Shown piece by piece: positions 1 through 8,717 of a stretch of DNA of 51,758 bases. The stretch's first letter is position 1, and the number at the start of each line of letters is the position of its first letter. The notes beneath the pieces are model-generated. The model did no database searches, was not told the origin of the DNA, and saw nothing but the letters and a program-made list of their open reading frames with translations. The position numbers and the translations under genes are program-made. The DNA lies in NCBI RefSeq assembly GCF_002154575.1, contig NZ_MUBA01000062.1, forward strand, positions 1 through 51,758, read 5' to 3'. The DNA comes from Streptomyces bobili. Its GTDB lineage: Bacteria > Actinomycetota > Actinomycetes > Streptomycetales > Streptomycetaceae.

Positions 1-1090
1 CCCGTGGCGCGCTCCCCACCCCCCGCCGCCGAGGATGCACCGTGTTGCCCAGCAGCACGAGAAACGTGTCGGTCGACGGGTCGATCACCAGCGACGTGCC
101 CGTGAACCCCGTGTGCCCGGCCGCGCCCCGCCCCGCCAGTTCCCCCATGAACCAGGCCTGGTCGATCGAGAAGCCCAGCCCCGGCGGGGTCAGCAGCAGT
201 TCCACGAAGTCGGGTCCGAGGATCCGCGCGGGGCCGTAGGAGCCGCCCGCCAGCAGGGCCCGGCAGAACACCGCGAGGTCACGCCCGGTCGAGAACAGCC
301 CCGCGTGACCGGCCACCCCACCCAGCGCCCAGGCGTTCTCGTCGTGCACCTCGCCCCGCAGCGGCCCCCGGTCCGCCTTCGCCCACGGCCGCCGCTGGTC
401 CTCCGTGGCGGCCGCGCCGGGGCAGGGGCCGAAGCCGGTGGAGGTCATCCCCAGCGGGCGGGTGATCCCGTCGTGGATCAGGACGTCGAGCGTGCGGCCG
501 GTGAGCCGTTCCAGGAGGTGCTGGAGGAGCAGCATGTTCAGGTCCGAGTAGACGTACGTCCCTGGCTCGCTCACCGGCGCCTCGGCCCGCAACAGCTCCA
601 GCCGCCCGGCGTCGTCGGCGCAGTCGTACAGCGCAAGCTCGGGACGCAGCCCCGAGGTGTGGGTGAGCAGGCCGCGCACGGTGATGTCATGGGCGGACGC
701 GGCCCGGAAGTCGGGCAGATAGGCGCCCACGCGCGCGTCGATGCCCAGCGTGCCGCGCTCGATCTGCTGCACCGCGGCCACCGCCGTGAACAGTTTGGTG
801 AGGGACGCCAGGTCGAAGGGCGTGTCGACGGTCATCGGGACGCGGGACGCGGCCGGCAGCTCCACGCCGGCGCCGGCCTGCGGGTCGTAGCCCGCGTACC
901 GCACCGCCCAGCCCGCCGCCTCCTGCACGGCGATGACGGGCCCGCGCCCCGCGACCACGACGACGCCGGCCGCCCAGGGGTGTGCCCCGGTGGTCAGTTC
1001 GTGGACCTCGCGCGCGAGGTGACGCAGCTCCTCGGGGTCGAGCCCGGCCCGTTCCGGGGTGTCGACCCGCAGCCTCGGTGCGCTCAGCTG
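1..1090 (-). CDS. Serine hydrolase (beta-lactamase/PBP-like family), cut by the window edge
   Basis: The minus frame has the three motifs of penicillin-recognising serine hydrolases: SLTK (nucleophile Ser and Lys, 794-805), YSDLN (about 536-550) and HTGFTG (about 104-120). Such enzymes cleave amide or ester bonds; the substrate cannot be told. The C-terminus lies beyond base 1. The start is unclear: homologous-looking sequence (RLRVDTPERAGLDPEEL) begins near 1075, but the frame has no ATG, GTG or TTG between there and a GTG at 1190-1192, which lies inside the upstream reading frame. A CTG start or a damaged 5' end is possible. No signal peptide is visible, so it is probably cytoplasmic. Confidence 0.85.
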
Positions 1091-1341
1091 TCCTCTCCCA
1101 CTTCCGGCGTCGCACGAGCGGAAAGCTCGGAAAGCCCCTTCGCGGGAGCCTCGTCCTTCGCCGCCGCCCCCGTGTCCTTCCAGGGACGGCACATTCCCAC
1201 GAAGAAGCCCAGCGCCACCACCGCGGCCACCAGCAGCATCAGCCCGCCGACGGTCTCGGTGCGCAGCGCACGGGCGACGGCCTGGCGCTCGGGAAGCGGC
1301 AGCAGGCCCAGGAAATAGGAACGCGAGCGAACATCGGACAC
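1084..1341 (-). pseudogene. NhaA-type Na+/H+ antiporter N-terminal relic
   Basis: Residues 10-45 of this 85-residue frame look like the start of NhaA antiporters: PLPERQAVARALRTETVGG followed by a hydrophobic stretch. NhaA proteins are normally close to 400 residues with about 12 membrane helices. Here one hydrophobic segment remains and the rest is a short polar tail. An internal deletion or fusion is the likely cause. A small one-helix membrane protein is the alternative. It runs straight into the 5' end of the serine hydrolase. Confidence 0.5.
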
Positions 1342-1569
1342 GGCGGGGAGTCCTCCGGGGCGTCAGCGAAAAAAGGGCACACGGCCCCACGGACGCCGAC
1401 CAGACTTCCCGGCACACCCCGCGCCGGCTCTTGACGCGTTCTTTACACCGTATCGAGCAAAAGTCCCGCTGTCTCCCCCCAGGGCGGTCAAGATCACATG
1501 ATGCGGTGCTGCAACAACCCACCCGGGCCGACTCGCCCCCGACGGCCCGACTCATCGGCCATACGACTG

Positions 1570-1989
1570 TTACGGCAGGTCGTTGCGGCCCAGCCACGCC
1601 GGCCGTACAGGCACCCCATCCGCATACCGCTCCACGGGCGGTGGGGAGGACGGAGGCGGCGCGGCAGTCACCGGAGCCGGTTCTCCCTTCGGGAGCCGCG
1701 CGGGCTTGGCCGGTGCGGCACTGTCTTCCAGCAGCTCCGCGACCGTGAACCGAGTGCTGAACGACTGCCAGACGCCGTCGATGACCAGAAGGAACCCGTC
1801 ACCGTCCCGGAAGAGCCGACGCCGTTGGGGACTCCTTGGATGCTCCGGTGAATGGCGCCGGGCACGCTGCTCCAGCTCCACGAGCGCTTCTTCGCGCGTC
1901 CCCTGCAGCTGCGTCAGCACGTACGCCTCAGCGTGTTTACGCTCCCCGATGCCGACCGTCGTCTCGATGACCAGACCCCACGTCGCCAC
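1570..1989 (-). CDS. Conserved hypothetical protein, 139 residues
   Basis: An intact frame starts MATWGLVIETTVGIGERKH at ATG 1989. Residues 1-50 look like a compact alpha/beta unit with repeated charged helices (GTREEALVELEQRARRH). Residues 60-85 contain a hydrophobic core (FLLVIDGVWQSFSTRF). The last 50 residues are a Pro/Ala-rich linker ending in RPAWLGRNDLP. No catalytic motif, signal peptide or membrane span is seen. The composition and start context suit a real Streptomyces gene, but I do not recognise a function. Confidence 0.6.
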   Translation of the reverse strand: MATWGLVIETTVGIGERKHAEAYVLTQLQGTREEALVELEQRARRHSPEHPRSPQRRRLFRDGDGFLLVIDGVWQSFSTRFTVAELLEDSAAPAKPARLPKGEPAPVTAAPPPSSPPPVERYADGVPVRPAWLGRNDLP

Positions 1990-2372
1990 GTACCCCCCTC
2001 ATGTCTGCGGATCAACGAACAGCCTACGAGGCTCGCCAAGGACCTCGATCGTGCGGTGCCGACCTATCCGAAAGGTGGATCTTTGCGGAGACTGCGGCCT
2101 GGAGGGCGTACATGGGCTGACCTGCGACGGCTCGGGGCGGGTGGACCGGGCGTCCTGACGTGGGCCGGCCCACTATGAGGTCTTGCTCTGCACCCGCCGG
2201 CGCCGGCCTGGTGGCGGTCCAGGCCGGCGGCCGGGCGCCCGGAGCAGCAGGCATCGCCGTCCAGGACAGGACTCTTGCCCAGCTGGTTGAGGGTGAGGGT
2301 GAGGGTCAGCGGTGCACCATCTCGCGCCAGCGTCCGCGATACTGCGACTGGCGCAGCCAGCCTCGCCGGTAG
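1990..2372. other. Non-coding stretch with a short hexamer repeat
   Basis: No convincing gene is seen on either strand. Around 2287-2305 there is a small tandem repeat of GGGTGA units. The long open frames here look like composition-driven shadows. Confidence 0.4.
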
Positions 2373-2540
2373 GCATGGTCCTCGGCTACTGGACCGTCGG
2401 ACTGCCCGCGGCCTGGCTCCTGTCCCATCCCCTGGGCCTGGAGACGGTCGGCATCTAGGCTCGGCCTCCTCACAGGCCTCGCCACGACGGCGGTGCAGCT
2501 GCGCCGGTATGGTTCCTCGCTCGCGGCGAGGGCCGCGTAA
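2373..2540 (+). pseudogene. MATE-type efflux transporter C-terminal relic
   Basis: The plus strand reads GYWTVGLPAAWLLSHPLGL, then a stop. One base later it continues LGLLTGLATTAVQLRRYGS to a TAA at 2538-2540. This matches the last two membrane helices of MATE drug/Na+ antiporters, where the order is YW-GLP, then G-W-GL-TG. The join reads ATC TAGG CTC where ATC TGG CTC is expected, so a one-base insertion made the stop. Everything upstream of the last two helices is gone. Confidence 0.5.
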
Positions 2541-2662
2541 CTCCGCCGACCCGCTGAAGCACTCCCCGTGCGATGGTCGGAATACACCGCGTGGGGAGCG
2601 CCTGGCCGGGGCAGCCTGGGGATGCGCAGACATGCTCCACCGCTGTGAAAGGGGGCCGACCG

Positions 2663-3658
2663 GTGCTACGTATCCACTTCACGACGGAAGATCTCACGCG
2701 GACACACGTGGCCGCGACCGTCGGAGTCGCGGCGGAAACGTACTACAGCCTCGAACTGCTGCGAGAGAACAGGGATCTTCCCCACTTCCGTCAGTGGCGG
2801 TCGGCGCTCGTGGGCCGGATGGGGGCGGACACGCGACCGCTGACGTCCTTGATCCCGATGCGCGGGCCGGGGCTCGACCTGCTGGCCCTGATGGGTGACG
2901 CGCCCTCCCTGGAACACGCCGTGGACAACTTGCTCCGCGCACCCGTCTCCCGGATCCAGCGGGAGTTCGAAGGTCTCGACTTCCATCCCCGACACCTGGC
3001 ATGGGCGAGGCAGGTCGCCGAAGGGGGCCGCGACGCGCGGCGGGAGTTCGCCGATGCCGTGCGCGCCTGCCACCGGCTCACCGTGGAGCCCTACTGGGAC
3101 AAGGCGCGGTCCGAACTCGTCGCGCTGGCCTCCCGCTACGCGAACCTGATGCTGGAAGGCGGCATCGATCTGCTGCTGCGGTCGCTCGGTCCACCACTGG
3201 TCCGCTGGTGTCCGCCCGTGCTCGAAGTGCCCTATCCGCGCCGGACCGAGGTGCGGCTGCAGGGCAGAGGGCTGATCATCACGCCCACAGTCTTCTCGCC
3301 GCTCCCGATGAGCCTTCTGCACGATCCGCTCGACTCCTCGCAGCCGCCCCGGCTGACCGTGCCGTGCCTGCGCGCGCCGCTGACCGGCACCGGACCCGCC
3401 GGGCCCGACGGCTCCCCCGGCCCGAACCTGGAGTCCCTGCTCGGCCGCACGCGGGCCGCCGCGCTGCACGTGACGGCGGAAGGCTGCACGACGACCGAGA
3501 TGGCCCGGCGCCTCAACGTCTCGGCCGCGGCCGCCAGTCAGCACGCGACGGTACTCCGTAAGACGGGCCTCATCACCACCAGCCGCCGAGGCGGATCCGT
3601 GCTGCACCTGGTGACCCCCCTTGGGCTCGCCCTGCTCACCGCGCCTTTTAAGCCGTGA
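2663..3658 (+). CDS. ArsR-like winged-helix transcriptional regulator
   Basis: This 331-residue protein has a C-terminal helix-turn-helix (TTTEMARRLNVSAAAASQHA, then LRKTGLITTSRRGGSVLH) typical of ArsR-type regulators. Its N-terminal 230 residues match the long uncharacterised domain of Streptomyces ArsR-like regulators (RSALVGRMGADTRPLTSLIP). GTG 2663 is chosen because GAAAGGGGG lies 8 bases upstream; an in-frame start at 2573 would add 30 unlikely residues. It is probably autoregulatory. The next gene downstream encodes a secreted protein on the same strand, but co-regulation is only a guess. Confidence 0.75.
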   Translation: MLRIHFTTEDLTRTHVAATVGVAAETYYSLELLRENRDLPHFRQWRSALVGRMGADTRPLTSLIPMRGPGLDLLALMGDAPSLEHAVDNLLRAPVSRIQREFEGLDFHPRHLAWARQVAEGGRDARREFADAVRACHRLTVEPYWDKARSELVALASRYANLMLEGGIDLLLRSLGPPLVRWCPPVLEVPYPRRTEVRLQGRGLIITPTVFSPLPMSLLHDPLDSSQPPRLTVPCLRAPLTGTGPAGPDGSPGPNLESLLGRTRAAALHVTAEGCTTTEMARRLNVSAAAASQHATVLRKTGLITTSRRGGSVLHLVTPLGLALLTAPFKP

Positions 3659-3733
3659 CTTAAGAGCTGTGCCCCGGGCATCCCGGTCCTGGAGCATGTG
3701 AAGCCGCAACCGGCTCACATCCTGGAGTTCACA

Positions 3734-4162
3734 TTGCGTACGCAACTCTCCGCCGCCCTCGGTGCCGTGGCACTGACAGGGGGCGCTATGCTCGGCGCTC
3801 CCGCCGCCAACGCCCAGGCAGTCGACTACCCCGATTCCTCGTTCCGCGTCGAGGTCGGGAACACGTGGACCACCGGCAAGCTGACCTGGTACAACCGTTC
3901 GGTCCTCGTGGAGGGGACACACAAGTCGGTGAGTTCGGCCGGCCGCGCGTACTGCCGCCTCACCTGGGGGCGCACCTACGACGCCGACCGGGCGCTGGTG
4001 GGCTCGAAGGGCTCCGATCCCAGTGACATGGCCTGCGGTACGACCCGCACCTTCAGCTTCGTCGTTCCGGCGGACATCGTCGGTGGAGCCCGGCTCGTGC
4101 GTATCTGTCTGGACGACGGTAATTACGAAGACCTGCTGTGCGCGCCCTACTGGCGGCCCTGA
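3734..4162 (+). CDS. Small secreted protein with Sec signal peptide
   Basis: From TTG 3734 (GGAG at 3724-3727) the product starts MRTQLSAALGAVALTGG and has an AXA-type cleavage site near APAANAQA. The mature part is about 110 residues, beta-rich and Tyr/Trp-rich, with four Cys (YCRLTWG, MACGTT, RICLDD, LLCAPYW) that could form two disulfides. A GTG start at 3698 is also possible and adds 12 residues. No enzyme motif is present; the role outside the cell is unknown. Confidence 0.65.
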   Translation: MRTQLSAALGAVALTGGAMLGAPAANAQAVDYPDSSFRVEVGNTWTTGKLTWYNRSVLVEGTHKSVSSAGRAYCRLTWGRTYDADRALVGSKGSDPSDMACGTTRTFSFVVPADIVGGARLVRICLDDGNYEDLLCAPYWRP

Positions 4163-4347
4163 CCGCTGCCGCTGGATTCCCTCGGCTCGATGCGTGCCGA
4201 CGACCGGTCGTGCACACCGCGGGCGGCGTCAGCGGTTCGCGGATGAGATGGTCCACGCGCGCGGCCATCGCCGGGCGGGGCAGTGCGCGCCGCGTTCAGT
4301 GCATGGCGCGAGTCCCGATCGAGAAATCGTTCTCGGTGGGTACGGGG

Positions 4348-4971
4348 TCAGCCGTCCAGGCCCTGGTCCGGCGCTGCGCCGGCCGACGTGTTCTGGTCAT
4401 GAGCGACGTGGAAACGCAGATGTGTGACGTGCGGCGAGGCGAGCATCCTGGTCCGTTCCAGCTCGATGCGTTCCGTCCCCAGATGCTCGAACAGTCGGCG
4501 TCCGTCGCCCATGAGCACCGGTGCGATCTGGAGGTTGATCTCATCGAGGAGTCCCGCGCTGAGCGCCTGCTGAGCGATGTCCGCACCCATCAGCAAGACA
4601 TCCTTACCGTCCGCCATTGCCTTCGCTTGCCGCAGCGCCCCTTTCACGCCGCTGGCAACGAAGGTGAAGGTCCCGCTCTTCATGACGCGCCGGCTTCGAG
4701 CGTTGTGCGTGAGCACGAAGCACGGCACAGGGAAGGGCGTGTCCTGCCAGACGTCGACGCCCACATCGAATGTTCTTCTGCCCAGCACGACGGCACCTGT
4801 CGAGGCCGAAACCTCTTGCGTCACTGTGGCGTCGACATCGCTGGTCGGTGTCTTCAGAATCCATTCATGCAGGCGCAGACCACCCCGGCCCATGGGGTGT
4901 TCGACGCTGATGTCCGGGCCGGCCATGAAGCCGTCGAGTGACATGGTGGCGTTCAAGACCACTTTGCTCAT
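4348..4971 (-). CDS. RibD C-terminal/dihydrofolate-reductase-like protein
   Basis: This 207-residue protein starts at ATG 4971 behind AAAGG. It begins MSKVVLNATMSLDGFMAG, the N-terminal strand and loop of the DHFR-like/RibD C-terminal family. It continues with VVLGRRTFD and a nucleotide-binding segment DVLLMGADIAQQAL, then DEINLQIAPVLMGDGRRLF. These proteins bind NADPH and reduce pteridine- or pyrimidine-like substrates, but most Streptomyces copies have no known substrate. It is intact and convergent with the secreted-protein gene. Confidence 0.85.
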   Translation of the reverse strand: MSKVVLNATMSLDGFMAGPDISVEHPMGRGGLRLHEWILKTPTSDVDATVTQEVSASTGAVVLGRRTFDVGVDVWQDTPFPVPCFVLTHNARSRRVMKSGTFTFVASGVKGALRQAKAMADGKDVLLMGADIAQQALSAGLLDEINLQIAPVLMGDGRRLFEHLGTERIELERTRMLASPHVTHLRFHVAHDQNTSAGAAPDQGLDG

Positions 4972-5249
4972 GGGACGTACCTTTCCGCGCGGTCGTGGGG
5001 GGGCATCCAGGGAGGCAGACCGTGGGGCGAGGCCAAACTCATCGGTCCCGGCCAAAGCGGTGAGCGGCGTCACCAGCTGACTCCTGCTTCGAGCGGGCTC
5101 GCGGACACGACTGCGCGGAAAGGACTGTGGACGAGGCTTGACCTGGATCATCAAGCCACGTTCACAGCTCCAGGAACACGTACCTGACCCCTGGCCCATA
5201 TCAACTCCCTTGGGCGTACCCGCCGAAGGACGGATCTCACGGCCGCACG

Positions 5250-5571
5250 ATGAAGTGGACGAAGAAGGAAACTCTGGTCGAGCAGCCAGACTGTGAGCTG
5301 GAACTCTCCGCGGACCGACAAGCGATGCGGAAACGGCTCCTTGTGGCGCCCGTAGTGCCAGCGCCGGAGCCCTGGCAGCGCATCGCCTACGTCCCTGTCG
5401 GCGGACTGCTCGGGATCGGTTTCGCGTCGCATCCGGACACGACTTGGTGATGGTCGTCTCGCACGACGGTCACGGCCTCTCTTCGACGCCGTGACCGGGG
5501 AGAAGATCGCACGGGACCGCGACCCCGACCCGGAGGACTGCACTCCTGACGCAGACGCCGATCTGTCGTGA
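5250..5571 (+). pseudogene. Frameshifted conserved hypothetical gene
   Basis: The frame from ATG 5250 (MKWTKKETLVEQPDCEL ... YVPVGGLLGIGFASHPD) stops at 5450. The sequence DLVMVVSHDGHGL continues in a second frame, and FDAVTGEKIARDRDPDPED in a third, ending at TGA 5569-5571. An extra CT in the run near 5478-5484 explains the second shift. The parts together look like one protein of about 105 residues with VPVGGLLGIG and DAVTGEKIARD. I do not know its function. Confidence 0.6.
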
Positions 5572-5995
5572 TGGCGTCGCCGCGCTCCCGGTCGGCGCCG
5601 CTCCCCTCGAACAGGTCGGGGACGTAGTCCGCGACCGGGGCGTCGAGACCGATCCGGCCCCGCTCCACCTGCTGCATGAGCGCCACCGAAGTGAACGTCT
5701 TGCTGAGGCTGCCGACGCGGTGCCGCATGCGGGGGTGACCTCGCGGCCCGTGTCCACGTCGGCCAGACCCGACGCGCCGGTCCAGCGCGCCCGGCCGTCA
5801 CGCACCGACGAGTAGGTGCCGTACATCCCGGCCGTGTGGATCGCGTCGAGCGTGGCGCGCAGCTCGGCCTGGTCCAGCCCTGGTGGGCACCGGTGCCGTT
5901 CCCGCCGCTCCGGGGGCGGCTGCCACAGCCGGCGTCGCCGTGACGAGCAGGAGTGTGGTGCCCAGTGCGGTCCCGACGAGACGTTTGATACGCAC
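5572..5995 (-). pseudogene. Secreted serine hydrolase relic, frameshifted and truncated
   Basis: It starts MRIKRLVGTALGTTLLLV, a clear signal peptide ending AVAAAPG. It shifts frame near 5880 to AELRATLDAIHTAGMYG ... GRARWTGASGLADVDTG, and shifts again near 5745 to GSLSKTFTSVALMQQVERG with the SLSK nucleophile motif. Homology ends at ERGDAIT (about 5575), just where this family normally continues to the YxN motif. The end abuts the stop of the preceding plus-strand relic, so a deletion joined two dead genes tail to tail. Confidence 0.75.
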
Positions 5996-6168
5996 GGCTG
6001 TTCCCTCGTTTCTGACGTTCCCGATGGGCCTGGACGGTCAACTCCCGGCCCCTGTCAGGCGGTTGTCGCGAGGTGCCGGTGCTCCTTACATCCGTCGCAG
6101 GGACGATGACCTTCACAGCGGGGCCATGACATCTGTCATGGCCCCGCGAAGGTCGGTGGAGGGAGGTG

Positions 6169-7119
6169 TCAGAGACCGTACCGGGACTTCATGTGGCGCC
6201 AAAAGTCCCGGAACATCCACTTGTCGAACTCGGATATCTGGGTGGCGCTGCCGGCCTTCATCAGGAAGCAGCACTGGCCGGTCGGGGACCAGTCGTAGAA
6301 GTCGTCGAGGCCGAAGGTGTGGCCGACCTCGTGCAGGTAGATGTGGATGTTCTCCTGGTTGAGCGCGCCGGTGAAGTAGGAGCGGCCCATGCGCTGCCCC
6401 CAGTCGCCGCCGGCGCCGCCGCCGAAGCCCTCGGTGAGCCAGAGGGACTGGTCGTAGTGGCGGGCGGCGCCGCCGGGACAGCGGGAGTAGTTGCCGTCCT
6501 GGTGGAAGAAGCGGCCGCAGTCGGGGGCGCACTGCGGGGCTCCGCCGCCGTCCAGCATGTTGGTGTAGATGTCGACGGAGTTGTCGCTCCACTGGAGGGT
6601 GGAGCGGTTCTTCACCGCCCAGCCGACGATGTTGACGGGGACGTTGGTGTACGGCCAGGCGTTGTGGCCGGTGCCGTTGTCGACCATCGCCGCCGTCCAC
6701 TTGCCGAACTGCTTCTTCAGCGCGGCGTGGATCTGGTCGCGCAGGGCGGCGCTGACCGGCTGGTCCGACTCCCAGCGGACGCAGTAGTTGACGCTGCCGC
6801 GGTTGGCCATGATCTGGTCCCAGCCGTAGTTGCGGAAGCCGTACAGGTTGCCGTAGGTGGACTCGACGTGGTTCCAGACCTCGTTGAGGGGCTGGACCAG
6901 ATTCGCGGGTGGGTTCCAGACGTCTGCCGAGGCGACCGCGGCCTCGGCTTGGCCCCGAGCCTTCGCCAGAACCTGGGCTGCAACCTGGTCCTGGGTCCGT
7001 TCCCGGGCCGATCGGTCGTTCGCCGCCTGTGCCACGGACGGGGTCGTCAGGCCGGGCGCGAGCAGCACGGCCAGGACGGCGGCGAACACGGTGAGCAGTC
7101 TTGCGATGCGGGTGCGCAT
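6169..7119 (-). CDS. Secreted zinc metalloprotease-like protein
   Basis: The 316-residue protein starts MRTRIARLLTVFAAVLAVL and has a signal peptide ending SVAQAAN. Near residue 268 it carries HEVGHTFGLDDFYD, a metzincin-like HExxHxxGxxD zinc site with the catalytic Glu. Cys pairs (APQCAPDCGRF, RCPGG, GQCCFLM) suggest disulfides. The family is secreted by actinomycetes; the substrate is unknown. An alanine/glutamine-rich stretch after the signal may be a short pro-region. The reading frame is intact. Confidence 0.8.
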   Translation of the reverse strand: MRTRIARLLTVFAAVLAVLLAPGLTTPSVAQAANDRSARERTQDQVAAQVLAKARGQAEAAVASADVWNPPANLVQPLNEVWNHVESTYGNLYGFRNYGWDQIMANRGSVNYCVRWESDQPVSAALRDQIHAALKKQFGKWTAAMVDNGTGHNAWPYTNVPVNIVGWAVKNRSTLQWSDNSVDIYTNMLDGGGAPQCAPDCGRFFHQDGNYSRCPGGAARHYDQSLWLTEGFGGGAGGDWGQRMGRSYFTGALNQENIHIYLHEVGHTFGLDDFYDWSPTGQCCFLMKAGSATQISEFDKWMFRDFWRHMKSRYGL

Positions 7120-7233
7120 GGTGATCTCCCTTTTGGGGGCGGGATTTCACGTGCCTTCACTTCCCCCTCTGGTTGCCGCCGACCGCTCGGAGGTTGCCGC
7201 GCGCCGGGACGCCTCCCTGCGCACGCTGCCACC

Positions 7234-7557
7234 TCAGCGTTTGTCCTGGACCGGCAGTGCTGGGTGTGTATTGGCGGGCGTGCAGGTCGAGGTTGACGGT
7301 GGTGGTCTCGTAGCGGGCGCCTGTGTAGGACGCGGTGTCGGCGGGGGCGCTGCTGGATTCGTGTTCAGCGTGCGTGTGCCGTACGGGTCGTAGGCCCAGC
7401 GCTGGTGCTGCCGGCGACGTCGGCGGGGAGCCGTGATCCGGATCCGACTGGGCATCGGCCCCCGGCCGGGGAAGCCCAGGGAGGCGTCGCAGGACAGCCT
7501 GCGCGGCCGGTAGTCTCCGCTGGCGGCGAAGACCGATTCGACCGCGCGAGGCCGCAC
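7234..7557 (-). pseudogene. RHS/YD-repeat protein relic
   Basis: One frame reads FAASGDYRPRRLSCDASLG ... QRWAYDPYGTRTLNTN. After a frame change a second reads ASYTGARYETTTVNLDLHA, then RQYTP. YDPYGTR and TGARY-ARQY are the order seen at the end of RHS cores just before the variable toxin tip. No toxin domain remains. The IS6 element begins 35 bases away. RHS proteins deliver toxins that need immunity partners, and orphan immunity genes occur later in this window. Confidence 0.45.
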
Positions 7558-7591
7558 GCCTTAGCGCGGCTGCCGCGCAACAGATCAAAGG

Positions 7592-8451
7592 GCGCTGTCA
7601 CGTTTTTGGGTGGGAAGGTGTCTGATGGTGCGTCGCGGCATGGTGGAGTTGGGTTCGGGCTGTGTGCTCACGGCGCGGTGTTCAGGTCGGCAACGCCGGT
7701 GATCTGCTCCCAGATTGCGAAGCGGACGGTCATCTCGGCTCGGTAGTCGTGTGCAGGCATCAGATGGCGGCGGGGCCGGAAGTGGGGTGAGATACCGCTG
7801 AACGCGGACAGGAACCGCTGGGCTGCGCCGGTGCTGCGGAAGCCTTTCATCGCGCGTTCGCGTTGCCTGGTCGGCTGGTGGCTGTTCTCGGCCCGGTTGT
7901 TCAGGTATTTCGACTGTCGGTGCTCGACGCGGGACATGACCTCGCGGTGGGCCGCGGTGTAGGAGCGGAGCTCGTCGGTGACGATCACCCTCGGCACCGC
8001 ACCCGTCTTCTTGACGAGGCGACGGAAGAAGCGCCTGGCCGCCGCCTTGTCCCGCTGGCTCTGCACCAGGATGTCCAGCACCATGCCGTCCTGGTCGACG
8101 GTCCGCCACAGGTACTGCAACCGACCGTTGATCTTGATGAAGACCTCGTCCGGATGCCACTTGTCACCGGGCCGTGGCTGCCTGCGGCGCAGCGCGTTGG
8201 CGTAGGCCTGGCCGAACTTGCCGCACCAGCGGCGCACCGTCTCGTAGGAGACGACGATTCCGCGCTCGAGCATCAGCTCCTCGACCTCGCGGAACGACAG
8301 CGGGAAGCGGTGATACATCCACACGCGGTGGGAGATGACCTCGACCGGGTACCGGTGCCTCTGTACGACAGCGACACGGCTCCCACGAACAGCCCCCTCC
8401 AACACGCTCAATCAGAAGATCGTCCCACCTGGCCAACCAACGTGACAGCGC
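7592..8451. mobile_element. IS6-family insertion sequence
   Basis: The inverted repeat GCGCTGTCACGTT at 7592-7604 matches its reverse complement at 8439-8451. It encloses one transposase gene, giving an 860-bp element of normal IS6 size. No 8-bp target duplication is visible, so flanking DNA has probably been lost or rearranged. RHS and unassigned fragments lie directly outside its two ends. Confidence 0.85.
7668..8411 (-). CDS. IS6-family DDE transposase
   Basis: The 247-residue transposase contains FPLSFREVEELMLERGI and YETVRRWCGKFG (the N-terminal helix-turn-helix). It has the DDE residues in KWHPDEVFIKING, VIVTDELRSY and NNRAENSHQPTRQRER. It catalyses copy-in (replicative) transposition in this family. 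TTG 8411 is the first start; the upstream GAGCGTG context is weak. The frame is intact, so this is the most likely active IS in the window. Confidence 0.9.
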   Translation of the reverse strand: MSVLEGAVRGSRVAVVQRHRYPVEVISHRVWMYHRFPLSFREVEELMLERGIVVSYETVRRWCGKFGQAYANALRRRQPRPGDKWHPDEVFIKINGRLQYLWRTVDQDGMVLDILVQSQRDKAAARRFFRRLVKKTGAVPRVIVTDELRSYTAAHREVMSRVEHRQSKYLNNRAENSHQPTRQRERAMKGFRSTGAAQRFLSAFSGISPHFRPRRHLMPAHDYRAEMTVRFAIWEQITGVADLNTAP

Positions 8452-8490
8452 TGTCCCGCCGACAGCCTCTTTCGTCACCCCGTTCCCAGC

Positions 8491-8682
8491 GTTCGGGCTG
8501 CGGTGGCCGCGCACAAGAGCGATGTGCTCGACGAGGTCACCGAACGCAGGCTGACCAGGAACCTGCGGACCGTCAACGCCCTGACGGACCCGACGGTCCT
8601 CGAGCCGGTGATCGCCCGTGTGAGCGCGGACTCAAAGGGGGGCGGGCACAGTGTGGCCGGTCGGGCGCCTGTCCATGGGTGA
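8491..8682 (+). pseudogene. Unassigned gene fragment outside the IS6 element
   Basis: An open plus frame reads VRAAVAAHKSDVLDEVTERR, then LTRNLRTVNALTDPTVLEPV, and ends at TGA 8680-8682. The helical pattern looks like real protein sequence and recalls the C-terminal helices of beta-type carbonic anhydrases, but the match is weak. The 5' part was removed where the IS6 element begins. The last 20 residues look like read-through. Confidence 0.3.
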
Positions 8683-8717
8683 GTGGGGCTGCCGCATGGA
8701 CAGGCGTGACTGTGGGC

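Noticed and set aside
35..1318. Long plus-strand open frame opposite the serine hydrolase
   Set aside because: It is Arg/Gly/His-rich with no protein-like pattern. The minus strand carries clear SLTK, YSDLN and HTG motifs.
7592..8451. Target duplication of the IS6 element
   Set aside because: The eight bases on each side (ATCAAAGG-like and TGTCCCGC) do not match, so no duplication is claimed.
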